A DNA stretch of 33,607 nucleotides from Guillardia theta CCMP2712 (taxonomy: Eukaryota > Cryptophyceae > Pyrenomonadales > Geminigeraceae): contig NW_005434578.1 of assembly GCF_000315625.1 (NCBI RefSeq), positions 153,018-186,624 of the forward strand, read 5' to 3'. Below, piece after piece: positions 1-13,828 of the stretch. Under the pieces are notes generated by a model. That model was not told the DNA's origin, ran no database searches, and was given only the letters and a program-made list of their open reading frames with translations. Each line of letters begins with the position of its first letter. The stretch's first letter is position 1. The position numbers and the translations under genes were made by a program.

Positions 1-432
1 GGGAGGAAGGCTGCAGGGGGGAAGAGGTACAAGGAGCAGGATCAATAGGTGTGGGAGGACTGGGCCCTGGTCAATGATGCGAGAGTTTGGAGAGGGAGCA
101 GGCAGCAGAGGCAGGATCGGTTCGGAGCTGCATAGTGAGAAAGGTTGATGAAGAACTCCTGCTGTCTTTCACCTTCTACAATGTTTCATAGGAAAGACAG
201 AAAGAAGATGCTTTCTTATATGTGAGAAACAAGGATCCTAGGGCAGAGGATGAGGTGTAAGGGTTTCGGAAGCATTTACGGAGGGCTGACACTGAGCTCC
301 ATTCTGATGCTCTCTTGAATTTTTATACCTCAACTCCCCTGCCTCTGCCCGCACCTCTTGCGTGTTTCCTGACGCCGAGCATTCTCAGCCTGCGTCGGAT
401 TGAAAGAGTCGCGGGGTCTGACCAGCGTCGCC
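1..432. other. Upstream flank, possible tail of an off-window gene
   Basis: A short open frame runs from base 1 to a TAG at 46-48 on the + strand and is Lys/Gly/Gln rich. It could be the last codons of a gene that starts before the window, but 15 codons are too few to support that. The rest is T-rich leader-like sequence before the hydrolase start codon at 433; I see no other gene. Confidence 0.3.
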
Positions 433-1301
433 ATGAGCTCGAAGCCGCTGGACGTCGGGACAGTCACGCCTCCCCTCGGGGGGAGCCACGACTCCACCAT
501 CGTCATGCTGCACGGGTCTGGGGACTCGGGGCAGGGGCTCAAGGAGTGGCTGGAGATGGAGGGAGACTTGTTTCGATTCGAGAGGACTAAAGTTATCTTC
601 CCCACCGCGCACCTGCGAGCCTACTCCCTGCTGGGGCCCTACGGCATGCAGCGCGTCTGGTTCGACCGCCTGCGGCTGGACCCGACAGGAAAGGAGGACG
701 TGCCGGGGATGAAGGAGATGGCGGCGCTCGTGAAGGATGTCATCAAGAGCGAGGTAGACGCGGGAATCCCTCTGTCTCGGATTGTGCTGGGAGGTTTCTC
801 CATGGGAGGAGGACAAGCGCTGTTCACTGCCATCTCAGACGACGAGCTTTGCTCTGGCCTAGTAAGAGTGTGCTTGGGGAGGACAAGGAGGCTCTGATAC
901 GGTTCTAGGCCGGTTGCTTTGCTCTCTCGACTTTTCTGTCAGAGAGATCCGTGGTGCCGGGCATGATAGAAGCACACAAGGCTGCGGGGAGGAGGATTAT
1001 GCCCATGTTGCAGGTGAGACTTTGCAGTTGTCAAAATGGAGTGTGAAGGCTGGTGCAGTGGCATGGAGAGGATGATGATATGATCTCCTGCAAGTGGGGA
1101 GAAGATAGTGTCAAGAGGATTCAAGCAGCTGGAGCCGAGGTGGGCCGTGCCCATTCCCCTTCAAGAGGAGGAGAGTTAGCGATGAGAAGAGTAACCATCG
1201 TGCAGATCGACTGGAAAACCTTTGTTGGACTGCAACATAGTCTGCGCTCAGATGAAGTCAAGCAGTTAATGGTATGGATCAACGAGCGTTTATCAGTTTG
1301 A
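433..1301 (+). CDS. Acyl-protein thioesterase / lysophospholipase-like serine hydrolase (LYPLAL/APT family)
   Basis: This is an alpha/beta hydrolase of the phospholipase/carboxylesterase family, which removes acyl groups from S-acylated proteins or lysophospholipids. Exons are 433-861, 945-1013, 1059-1139 and 1206-1301, all joined in phase 0, giving about 224 aa, the usual family length. The oxyanion region VMLHGSGDSG lies near residue 25. The nucleophile Ser is in GGFSMGGGQ near residue 120, the acid is in WHGEDDD at the start of exon 3, and the catalytic His is in GLQHS in exon 4, so the triad is complete only after splicing. The start at ATG 433 is chosen because it begins just before the conserved core; the upstream in-frame TTG at 400 is unlikely in a eukaryote. 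Introns are 83, 45 and 66 nt. No signal peptide is seen, so a cytosolic enzyme is inferred. The gene ends tail-to-tail with the CCDC113-like gene. Confidence 0.85.
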
Positions 1302-1444
1302 TAGCCTTCATGTACAAAAGAAGAAGATCAAGCGCGAAGTTGAGATTCAGATAAAGGGTCTCCAAGTTTTATTCACTCCGTGCTCATAATGTCTGGCTGT
1401 TCGCTATCATCGAACTTGTTAGTGATCAGCAAAAAGTTTCAAAT

Positions 1445-3294
1445 CTACAGCGCTGAGGGATAGGCGGGGAAAACGAATCGGTTCCAAGAAGGAAGGGATA
1501 GAGAAAGAAGTTGACATGAGAAGCAATGGAGGGGAGGGCAGATGGACGAGAAGGTTTGGGGAGGACACACAAGGCAACTCACTCTGCTGACGCATGATAG
1601 TTCGACGCGTTTGTTTCAGCTGCCCCTGATATGCAGATGGATGAGTTGCGAGCTGATCGAAGAGCTTTTTCACCTCCCCGATAGAGATCTTCGTTGTCAA
1701 GAGCGCGATCTTCTTCTTCAGATTGATCAACTGATCCCCCTAAACACGAATGGGTGAGGATCGGGTGGAAGCCCCAGGGGGATTCAAGCCTGTGCGATGT
1801 ACTCGATTACAGGAGGAATATTGTTCGATGTCTCCAGCTGCTTCTGTAGAGTCTGCATATACCGATCAGACTAGACAGCCCAAAATCGCATCACCTTCTG
1901 CACATTCTGCTCCTTCACCAGCATCAATTGCACCTGCTCATGTGCGTCAACTATCTCATAAAGCATTCATGTCAATGTTTCGACATGTTCAAGCTCAGTG
2001 CGAATGTTTTCCATCTGCTCTTTCTTGGTCTGTTCGGTCTTGACCAGCCAATCCGTTGACTGCAATTCTCTTGTCATCGACATACGACAGACGACAATCG
2101 TAGGGAGTGGTGAAAACAATCGACCTGTTGTGTTTGCGACAACTCTTCCTTGATCTTATTCAGCCTCCATTGCGCTCGTCCAAGAGTAGCTTTCAGCGAA
2201 AGGGCCTGGAGAAAACAAGCCTTCAGCATTTGCAAAGTCCGAGCTCCATCCATTGCGCATTTGACTGCTACTAGTACAAGAGTTTGGCTGCTACATACTT
2301 CAGCATTCCTTAGGTCAATGTTTTCTAGCAGCTGTTTGTTCTCGATCTGGAGCTGTTCAAAATCTTGGCAGCAAGTCAGCGGCAAGGAATAGCAGTTGGA
2401 AGGCTCCTACCAATCTTTTTCAAACTCTCTCCGGCTTCCTCCTTGTGTTTGAGATCCTCCTCGCTCTTGGACAAAGTGGCTCTGAGACCACGATTCTTCG
2501 TCTCCAACTTGTCTAGCTCGTTGTCTCTCCTCCTCAATGTATCCTGTCACAAACCTTCAATGTCCATCGCAAGAGACCGAGAGCACGGTTCACCTCAAGG
2601 TATGCTATCAGTTTGTTCTGATTCACAGGCAAACCATCCTTGAGAAAGTTCTGCCTGAACTGAATTTGCTCCATCATAGTGTTGGTAATGATCTCTTCCT
2701 GGGTGTCTATCTGAGCCTGCAGTGAGTCGACCAGCTTGTCAAACTTCGCCCGGATCTGATTGAGCTGCTTGCGCTGCTCGTCCGACACTCCGTTTGCCAG
2801 TGTCAGCTTCTCGTTGATAGTCAGCGACAGAGGAACTGCCCTTGCGCTGGCATCCTTCTCCTTCTTCTTCTGCTTGCCAGTTGTCGGCGCATCCACCTCG
2901 ACCCTTCCAGCCGGCTCTGTGAGATTCAGCGAAGCGATGACCTGCATTAACCTACAACAAATAAGGAAAATGAGAAGTCAGTCAGCGCCAGTGATGGTCC
3001 ACTCAGGTGACTCAGGCATTGAGTCACTGTCACTGACAAGTGGCCAGCCGTCACTGCCGCGGCTCGCCACCAAGGCAGTACCGTACTGCCGTGAACTGGA
3101 GCGGCCAATCCCCGGCCAGTACGGTGAGGTGTGACAGATCGGATACCGTACGGTACTGGCCCGTATACCGTACAGCCTGTGGGCTGACAGGAGCAACGGG
3201 AGGAGCAAGTGACTTACATGTGGTTCTCAGCCTCGAGCGCTCGCGTCTCTCTCTGCACCAGCTCGAGATCCGCCACGCTCGCCTCCCCTGCCAT
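1445..3294 (-). CDS. CFAP263: CCDC113 (CFAP263)-like axonemal coiled-coil protein
   Basis: The protein is a predicted all-helical coiled-coil of about 335 aa (animal CCDC113 is of similar size). In animals and ciliates CCDC113 partners CCDC96 at the base of axonemal nexin-dynein/radial-spoke structures. Exons in transcript order: 3294-3218, 2951-2594, 2543-2411, 2363-2299, 2205-2125, 2059-1985, 1933-1895, 1852-1790, 1739-1674, 1625-1583 and 1452-1445. Phases agree throughout. Family signatures are LEAENHML near residue 22, a helix carrying EKLTLANGVSDEQRKQL, and the diagnostic KKIDFEQLQIENKQL, which forms only when exons 3 and 4 are joined. The C-terminal part contains IPPVIEYIAQ and LINLKKKIALL. 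Most introns are 42-65 nt, but the first is 266 nt and filled with GC-rich repeat-like sequence. Intron 8 needs either a GC donor at 1789-1788 or an upstream GT. The last exon is only 8 nt. The family call is from remembered conservation; CCDC96 is the alternative. Confidence 0.72.
2952..3217 (-). other. Long first intron of the CCDC113-like gene carrying ACCGTAC-rich sequence
   Basis: The intron begins GTAAGT and ends in TAG on the minus strand and is about five times longer than its neighbours. Bases 3058-3185 repeat the words ACCGTAC, GTACGGT and GGCCAGTAC, the same vocabulary as the intergenic GC-rich islands. This suggests an insertion of the same repeat class into the gene. Confidence 0.6.
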
Positions 3295-3528
3295 GCCGTC
3301 GAACCCCCGCTTGTCAAACCGTTCAACGGTTCAACGTTCGGTCCTCATGTAACCGTTTGCAACCGATGATGGATTGAACAGTCCGGGTATGATGGCTGAC
3401 CAGATCAGCGGCATCATGCAAGGCAGGCAGCAAGGCAGGTGCAGGGCAGCGTGCGGCGCCTGATGCGGGCGCGTGGATGGACTTGCGCGCGCTCTATGGG
3501 GTTGGGACATGGCTGACTGCTAACGCTC

Positions 3529-4800
3529 ATGACGGCGCGGGAAGGAGGCGGCAGAAGGCCGCTCATCGGTACTGGGCTGGAGGAAGAGGCGACGTTCGAG
3601 TACGACGTACGGGAGTACCCCTGGAGAGAGGTAATCCAGTCTATCCTGGAGGTGGAAGGAATGCCTCTTGAGGAACTTCACAAGACTGAGGAGGCGAAGC
3701 TGCACCTGCTGGAGGCTGGGGACAAGGAGTTCCAGCAAGGTTGGGGCCCTGGCCGCAGAGCAAACCCTTTCCTGAGAAAGTGGAAGACGTTCTGGAGCAG
3801 GGATAGCACCGTACAAGACCCCCGGACAAAGCGGTGAAGAGCTCACATCTCAGTGTTGATATGTTCGATGATAATACATCGTGCTATGCTCGATCATGGT
3901 TGGTAAATTTTCTTGACATGCTCGTCGTGTGTTGATGATCCGTGTTGCCATGTTGATGATGATCGATCAGTGTTGAAATGTTGTATGATGGTTGAGAATC
4001 GTTTGTGCAGATTCAATGATCTCCTGCACCGATTCGTTCGAGACTTCATATCTCCCAGGATGGGCAATGAAACTATCATATACCAGAGGGAGCCAACACT
4101 CCGCGTCGTTTTCCCCTCTCCGTTTGTCCCTGGAAAGAGGCACACAGACAGCGAGTACCATCATCAGCCAGCAGAGGTATGAGCTGCTTCCCAGCTGCGA
4201 GCACGGCTGACCCGCCTGCTCCTCCAAGGTCAACTGGTGGTTCCCCGTGTCTTGCAGGGTGTGGGGAACCAACAGTCTATGGGTTGAGTCGGAGCCAGGC
4301 AAGGTGAGCAGCGAGCGGCAGGTGCACGGGGTGAGAGCTCGGGGCTGACATGTTAGCAGGAGGACTTTCACTCCCTCGACTTGAAGTACGGGGAGGTGAA
4401 GACTCTTGGGAGATCACATCGAGCCCTCTACATGTCAGTGACTGTGAGGCTTCAGGTTTGCCGTTTCTATGGCAATCAGTGCGTGCATTACTGCGAGCCG
4501 AACTCGACCGAGTACACGCGCGTCTCTATAGATCTCCGTGCGATCCCATGTACTGATGCAGTGATGAGCTTGAGCTACTTCGAGGGCCGTGACACCACTG
4601 ATTGATTGATGCTCGCAGTGTCCAAGTTCGATCCCCTCTACTCGCACAGGAGCGACAGAGTTTCCTTCCGGCTTGGCGGCTATTACCTCTCTACGCATGG
4701 AATCGGCGGCGAGAGTAGCAGGCCGCCCCATCAGCAACGGTCAACGGCCCCGGAGGCTCCCGGGGGCATCATCGGATCAAGCTTCCCGACTCACTACTAA
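3529..4800 (+). CDS. StrG-like 2-oxoglutarate/Fe(II)-dependent dioxygenase
   Basis: This is a probable non-haem iron, 2-oxoglutarate-dependent oxygenase of the StrG (streptomycin biosynthesis) type; the substrate cannot be read from the sequence. Exons are 3529-3833, 4011-4176, 4229-4303, 4360-4395, 4456-4549 and 4619-4800, all phase-compatible, giving about 285 aa. The iron-binding HxD is in KRHTDSEYHH (exon 2). Exon 3 carries the family-like stretch VNWWFPV...WGTNSLWVE. The distal His is in FYGNQCVHYC, and the 2-oxoglutarate-binding Arg is probably in the following EYTRVSIDLR (exon 5). Exon 6 supplies the LGGYY segment typical of the family end. No targeting peptide is obvious. It is divergent from the CCDC113-like gene with 234 bp between start codons. 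The upstream start is uncertain because exon 1 is poorly conserved. In exon 4 a 60-nt stretch (4396-4455) is open and could be mistaken for coding, but removing it restores YGE-VCRFYGNQ. Confidence 0.65.
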
Positions 4801-5532
4801 TTTGAACAATAACCGTACTGGCAAGTTGTCCGAAGTGCAGCGGCTGAGTAGTACTGACACAGATCTGAATTGGACTGTGTCTCCGCGGCACTGAGTGTGA
4901 GTTGACGGTGAGCCTGACTATCATATCGTGGCTCAGCTCCGGGACTCGAGTCAGTGCGGCCGCAGCCCAGGCTGACCGACTGAGCGGCCTCGGAGCCCCG
5001 GGCCCGAGAGCGCCGCCGGCCGCCAGCCGCGGCCGGGGCCCGCCGTACGGTCGCCGCCGGTGGCAGTGAGTCACGGCGGCGCCGCAACTCATCAACGGTT
5101 TACGTTGCCAAGTTCGGACCGTACCGTCCGGCGGCGTACCGTCCGACTCGGTGCCCGGCCAGTGACGCCGGGCGGCCCATACTGATACCGAGTAATACCG
5201 TCACTGCTGAGGGCGGCCCGCCCAGGCCTCACTCAGCCAGGCTCCGAGCCCGGCCGGAGCGGCTACCGTACGTGACCGTACGGGTAGTACCGTCGGAGGC
5301 TAGCGCCTAGGCTCCGGGAGGCCGATTGCCGCGCCATGATTGCCGCCGGCCGCGCAGTGACTCGCCGTCACGGTCCTCGGCGGCGTACGGTCACTGGGCG
5401 GCCGCCGTGATGATGTTCAAGTACTTAGTACGCCGGTACTATATCTCAGGGCCGAATTTTGAGTAACTTACTTAGCCCGGGGGCCGACTCTGTGACCGTA
5501 TCGGACGGTGACTCGGTTGACCGTACTTGAAC

Positions 5533-5556
5533 GGCCGGGCCGGGCCGGGCCGGGCC
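5533..5556. repeat. (GGGCC)n tandem repeat
   Basis: Four consecutive GGGCC pentamers preceded by GGCC, inside the GC-rich island. Confidence 0.9.
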
Positions 5557-5646
5557 AGTCACACCGTACTGTGTGTTTTAACAATAATGTACGGTCGCCG
5601 GATGTTTCTTTATGAACATTTAACCAGCACAGCTTTACTCATTTTT

Positions 5647-5681
5647 AACTTAACTTTGAGTAGACTACTCAAAGTTAAGTT
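5647..5681. repeat. 35-bp near-perfect palindrome
   Basis: Two 17-nt arms (5647-5663 and 5665-5681) are exact reverse complements around a single A at 5664. The arms are AT-rich (AACTTAACTTTGAGTAG) and sit at the edge of the GC-rich island. Confidence 0.95.
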
Positions 5682-6114
5682 TTCAACAAGTGTCCCTCGC
5701 CGGACTCCGGGAGTAAAGCAGTCAAAACTTGACAAGTTGACAGACGCCGAGCCAGCAGCTACCTGGTTGAGTGAAATGATTCGTACACCTCGAGATATCA
5801 TCGGGTTTATCCGGCTCTTTCGAACATACCGAGGTGACAGTCACGTTACCTCAGGTTCGTGAGAATCGGAATGAGTGTTTGTACCATAAACTTTTAGTTA
5901 CCCTGGGGAGAGCAGCGTTGATATGCCGCGCAAACCCTGATCCGCTGTAACTGTCAATGTAACTGATGTCACGTGGCCCATACAACTGCATCGCCCCGAC
6001 GGAGTGCGGATAATTTTTTTATTGACCAGAGCGAAAACAAATCTTTTCGTTGCGGTTTCGGACATCAACGGCCAAAAGAAGAGTTATCGTTTTTCCTCCG
6101 GTCAGCTCGGAGCT

Positions 6115-6558
6115 TTAGGAGAGTTTCACGCGTGGCCCAGAGGTCCAGATTCCCAGATCCCGTGGTACTAATTTTACTCAATAAATTTGAAATAATCTGG
6201 ACCAATGGCATAAAAGAGAATTTTATTCCCAAAGGTCCAGTTTTTGAACCGTTGTGGTCGAGTTTGTCAGCAGGGCAGTTGCACCCCCACAGGGGCCCAC
6301 CGATAGAATCAGGGGGTGGGGTACTGACCGGACCGTAAATGTGCCTAGCCCAAGCTCCATTCTATGCCGCAATACATATGATGGTATTCAGAAAATATCT
6401 AACCCTTCCTATACCAACCAATGTAAACGACAGGCTCGGGCGGAAAAGACCGTGACACGATCGTGACAATTTCACATTTAAAAATATGTATATTTGAAAT
6501 ATATTTCAAACAGGTTCTGGGAATCTGGACCTCTGGGCCACGCGTGAAACGCTCCTTA
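6115..6558. mobile_element. MITE with 43-bp TIRs and TTA target-site duplication (PIF/Harbinger-like)
   Basis: Bases 6118-6160 and the reverse complement of 6513-6555 match at 41 of 43 positions; the mismatches are at arm positions 5 and 41. Both ends begin with GGAG and share TTTCACGCGTGGCCCAGAGG. TTA lies directly outside each end (6115-6117 and 6556-6558), a 3-bp duplication typical of PIF/Harbinger elements. The 438-bp element has no transposase frame, so it is non-autonomous. Sub-terminal copies of TCTGGACC and GGTCCAG occur near 6197-6241. It ends 34 bp before the MYB start codon. Confidence 0.85.
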
Positions 6559-6592
6559 ATAGGAACCTCCGCTAGTTTCGCGGCACAGAGCT

Positions 6593-7162
6593 ATGGCACA
6601 ATGCCATGCTTCTGTGCTCGACCTCGAGGACGCTATCGAGTCCATCTTTCCTTCAGAGAGCCACCAGCACTGCCAGCTCCCTGCATCCTGCTTTGAGTTT
6701 GCGCCGCAAGTAGACCTGGGGCTTCTGCTGCGCTGGGAGGACGACGAGGCTTCTTCGAATGATATGTACCTGATGGCCAAGGACGAGTGTGCGGAGAGGC
6801 AATACGACAACAGCGACTGCTCGTCTGCTCAGAGTCAGTCGCCCGTTCAAATCCACCCCGAGCCCTTGCTGGACAACGTCCCAAAATATCGCAGGCAAAA
6901 GAAGCGTCAGGCCAAGATCCAAGGGAGCGTTCAGATGCGTTGGAGCAAGGAGGAGCATAATCGTTTTTTGGAGGGAGTTGCAAGGTTCTGCCCGTATGCG
7001 GAGCTTTCACGATCAGGAGACGGAGAGGGCAGAGTTTTTGTGGGGCTTGGTCCGGGGATTGCTCAAGCCATTGCGTGCGTGGTTGGGACGCGAACAGAGC
7101 TGCAGGTTAGATCGCATGCGCAGAAGTATTTCTTAAAGGAAAGCTCTCGTCGAAGCAACTGA
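6593..7162 (+). CDS. MYB-like DNA-binding protein of the SHAQKYF class
   Basis: This is an intronless 189-aa protein with one MYB/SANT-type domain in its C-terminal third. The domain starts at RWSKEEHNRFLEGV (about residue 120) and ends at TRTELQVRSHAQKYFLK (about residue 183), the hallmark SHAQKYF third helix of plant and algal single-repeat MYB factors that bind GATA-like or evening-element-like sites. Between helices 1 and 3 an unusual Gly-rich insertion (about residues 137-155) lengthens the domain. The N-terminal half is acidic, and a basic patch KYRRQKKRQ just before the domain is a probable nuclear localisation signal. The protein ends ten residues after the motif, so no activation domain follows. 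The start ATG 6593 lies 34 bp downstream of a MITE, so the proximal promoter may be element-derived. The target genes are unknown. Confidence 0.8.
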   Translation: MAQCHASVLDLEDAIESIFPSESHQHCQLPASCFEFAPQVDLGLLLRWEDDEASSNDMYLMAKDECAERQYDNSDCSSAQSQSPVQIHPEPLLDNVPKYRRQKKRQAKIQGSVQMRWSKEEHNRFLEGVARFCPYAELSRSGDGEGRVFVGLGPGIAQAIACVVGTRTELQVRSHAQKYFLKESSRRSN

Positions 7163-7920
7163 ACCTCTCAAAGTTTTCTATAAAAAGTTTTGTGTTGTGT
7201 CGTATATGAGTTGATGTAAGTTGTACCTGGGAGAACGGAAGGGAGGGTTGGTTTCCTGGCCATCTCCTCTTCTTGACTCGCAGTCTGCCGCCGTACCATC
7301 GAGTGCCTGGTGGTGGGTAGAACGGCGAAGTGCCTGCCATTCGCAAGCTCATGACAGAACATGTAGACTAGCATGCATCACAACTCTTTCCTTGTTCGGA
7401 AAGACTGCCATGGCTGCGACGAAATCGATAATCGGTCGTGCAAGGATAATGCTTCAAGCTGATGAGAAAGCACTTTCATACTCTCACAATCATGCACGAT
7501 ACTGCACATGCTTGTGGTTTCGACTCTGATTATGATGTCTGACTTCAATATCGCTGTTCGAACTATCACGATCACGCTTCCAAATCGCAACAATGCTTTT
7601 TTTTTTGTTATTATTTTTTTGTTTTACGCATTTTTCGGGAGATGACTATGCAGCACCGCCGGGTGTGAACTTTAGGGAAGGAGGAGAGCGGAAGAGGAGG
7701 GGGAGGAGGTGAGGAACAAGAGGAAGAGGAGACATAGGAAGAGGATCTTGCTAGGGAGAGAAACTCCCTGTCCTAGTGGGTCAAACGGAGGCATGTCCCT
7801 GGCTCGGATCCCTCTTAAGCGCCCAGAGCGGTAGGGTGCAAGGGGGGGCCGTTGAGCGTTTGGATGTGCCAGAGCGGTTGGGAGTTGGCTTCGAGAACAT
7901 TCTTTCCTGCGATCCTCAAC
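7163..7920. other. Intergenic region
   Basis: No gene is recognised. A T-rich stretch (7597-7622, poly-T with TTATTA) and a purine-rich GGAGGA stretch (7678-7745) precede the carboxypeptidase gene. Confidence 0.5.
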
Positions 7921-11735
<3,815 letters not shown>

Positions 11736-12154
11736 GAGGCAGGAGGTGCTAGCCGACCTGTTGCTCCATCCTCTTGTATTCTCAGCATTAGACATCGACC
11801 CGACAGGTCGCTCGCACCGCCAACAACTCAGCATGATACGCTACCATCCTGGCTGTCCCCGGCATCCCAACCTCGTCGCTCTGCTAAATCACAAGGGCCA
11901 ACACGCACTTTCCTCTACACTTTTAGACATACTGAGTCCCCCCAAACGTTCCTCCAGCATTCCCGTATCCTGTTCACCCTCAGCATCAGCATCTCACTCC
12001 TCCCCTTCTGCCTCCCTCCTCAAACCTGTTGAATATCCTTGTCCGAAGAACGGCCCTCCTCCTGGAGGAATCTCTTCGTAATCCCTGCCCTCCCTTGCCC
12101 TGATGGTCCGGCTCTCGTCACTCAAGACCTCTCCCTCCTCTCTCCTCCCTCCTC
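11736..12154. other. Convergent 3' intergenic spacer
   Basis: This lies between the stop codons of the carboxypeptidase (+) and the membrane protein (-). It is C/T-rich and I see no gene in it. Confidence 0.6.
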
Positions 12155-13153
12155 TCACCTTGCGAACGCAGTACAGCATGCACAGCAGCAGCAGCACAGG
12201 AGCAGGATCCATAGAGGGTTAAGGAGGATACTCAGGGGCCCTCCAAGACCCATGGACCCAGCGGAGCTCGCGGCGGCCAGCAGCATCACGATCACTCGCG
12301 GCTCATTAGCCAGCGTCTCCGGCATCCCCTTCCTAAACGTTGCCGACCAGGCATCAGTCAGCTGTCCCCATCCCTTGGATATTGTAACGAATCTCTTCCC
12401 CGTCGACTGATCGTTGATGTCCACCTCTGTCCCGAAGTTCCGGCTCATGGTGGATATGGCGACTATGTCGCCCTCCTTGTTCTGGATGGTGTACTGGGAG
12501 ATCGCCGAGCTCGACGCGGCGATCTGCTCCGAGATGGTCGCAATGTCCTCCTTAGCGCAGTCCTGCACGTAAATGTTGGTGACAGTAGTGATGGCGTCCT
12601 GATGGCTAGAAGCCACGAGTTTCCCGTCGTTGTCCTGCCATGTTTGCTCGCTTGCGAAGCTGAAAGGTTGAGACCTGACAAGGCCAAGAGGAACGACGCT
12701 CTCCTTGCCATCCTCGTCCACTTTCACTCCAGACACCTCTAGGGTATGAGACCAGGTCCAGAACAGCTGGTTGACATAGTAGGTACGAAATTTGGGAGGG
12801 AGTGGACAGCCGTCCGAGCTCTTCCCAAAATCTTCTGTGGAGGAGACAGTATAGTTCGCTGTTGCTGTGCTGTTGTCGGTAGAGTTAGACAGCAGAGACT
12901 CGAGAAGCTGCATCGCTGTCCCCCTTTCATACAGATTTGATTCCATGCGCAGGCTGAGGTCGGCCTTGTTCCCATTTTGAAGGGTCGCCAACACGCAGAT
13001 CAGCAGACACGAGCATGCCACAGCTATGATACGAAAGGATCTGGAACTTTCCCTCCTCCTGCGCTGCACTGGCGCTACCTGCTCTACACTTTGCAACTCT
13101 ACGTCCATGTTCCCTTGCAAATTCAATTCTTCTCCATCACAGTCAGCTGACAA
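12155..13153 (-). CDS. Intronless membrane protein, possible tubby/LURP-one-like fold
   Basis: This single 332-codon frame has no recognised name. A cluster RRRRESSRSFR (about residues 31-41) precedes a hydrophobic segment at about 41-58, and the last 50 residues hold one or two more hydrophobic stretches ending in a Cys-rich CCCCCACC tail, a likely membrane anchor or palmitoylation site. The segment between them has several N-glycosylation sequons (NST, NST, NYT near residues 90-102) and then alternating beta-like strands with D-x-G turns (DEDGK, DNDGK, NKEGD). These end with DAWSATF. The strand pattern recalls the tubby-C-terminal/LURP-one/scramblase-like fold, but this is inference without a diagnostic motif. 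The topology fits a protein whose globular domain is in the ER lumen or outside the cell, anchored at both ends. Its start is 128 bp from a possible divergent small gene. Confidence 0.7.
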   Translation of the reverse strand: MSADCDGEELNLQGNMDVELQSVEQVAPVQRRRRESSRSFRIIAVACSCLLICVLATLQNGNKADLSLRMESNLYERGTAMQLLESLLSNSTDNSTATANYTVSSTEDFGKSSDGCPLPPKFRTYYVNQLFWTWSHTLEVSGVKVDEDGKESVVPLGLVRSQPFSFASEQTWQDNDGKLVASSHQDAITTVTNIYVQDCAKEDIATISEQIAASSSAISQYTIQNKEGDIVAISTMSRNFGTEVDINDQSTGKRFVTISKGWGQLTDAWSATFRKGMPETLANEPRVIVMLLAAASSAGSMGLGGPLSILLNPLWILLLCCCCCACCTAFAR

Positions 13154-13490
13154 GCTCTTCCTCAGATCCCCAGTCTACACAACCCAAGTTGGAGGACAAG
13201 AAAGAAGCGCTTTCTTGGATTTCAGCTCCTTCTCCTCGCTCTCATGCTCTCCCCCTCCCCTCCTACTTCACTCCTCCGCCCATGGCGCTCAGAGCTATTT
13301 TCGTCACTTGGAACATGGTGGGGATGAGGGTAATTGAACTGTATGAGGGACCGGGCCAAACTTGAAGCCCAATATGATACTGCGAAAGTTTGAAAGTTTG
13401 AAAGTTTGAAACTTTCAGAGTTGAGCAATGAAAGTTGAGCAAATGAAACTCGTTTGTCCCGATGGCGAACAAGCGCTAGCCCAGCCATGG

Positions 13491-13549
13491 CTCCTGCTCC
13501 TGCTCCTGCTCCTACCCCTGACCCTGACCCTGACCCTGACCCTGACCCT

Positions 13550-13648
<99 letters not shown>

Positions 13649-13690
13649 GCACTCTGATCCTGCTCCTGCTCCTGGCACTCTGCTCCTGCT
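13491..13690 (+). repeat. (CTCCTG)n / (CCCTGA)n compound hexanucleotide array
   Basis: CTCCTG units at 13491-13513 and about 13550-13650, interrupted by about five CCCTGA units at 13516-13548, then degenerate copies to 13690. Confidence 0.9.
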
Positions 13691-13750
13691 TCTACTCTTG
13701 TTCCTCCTGCGGACCCCTCATTCTCTCTCTCTCCATCCACCCACCCACTA

Positions 13751-13828
13751 TCCATCCATCCATCCATCCATCCATCCATCCATCCATCCATCCATCCATC
13801 CATCCATCCATCCATCCATCCATCCATC
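13751..13828 (+). repeat. (CCAT)n microsatellite
   Basis: About 19 uninterrupted CCAT tetramers. Confidence 0.95.

Larger units (their letters stand above)
4801..6114. other. Non-coding GC-rich island and flank
   Basis: No gene is seen here. Bases about 4810-5600 are strongly GC-rich and loaded with CCGTAC/GTACGG words (for example near 4811, 5041, 5117, 5134, 5264, 5273, 5380, 5511, 5563 and 5586) and CAGTGA/TCACTG words. The sequence turns AT-richer after 5580. Apparent open frames here lack conserved content. Confidence 0.6.

Noticed and set aside
4396-4455. Open 20-codon extension of dioxygenase exon 4
   Set aside because: It starts with GT, ends with AG, and its removal restores the conserved YGE-VCRFYGNQ sequence, so it is read as an intron.
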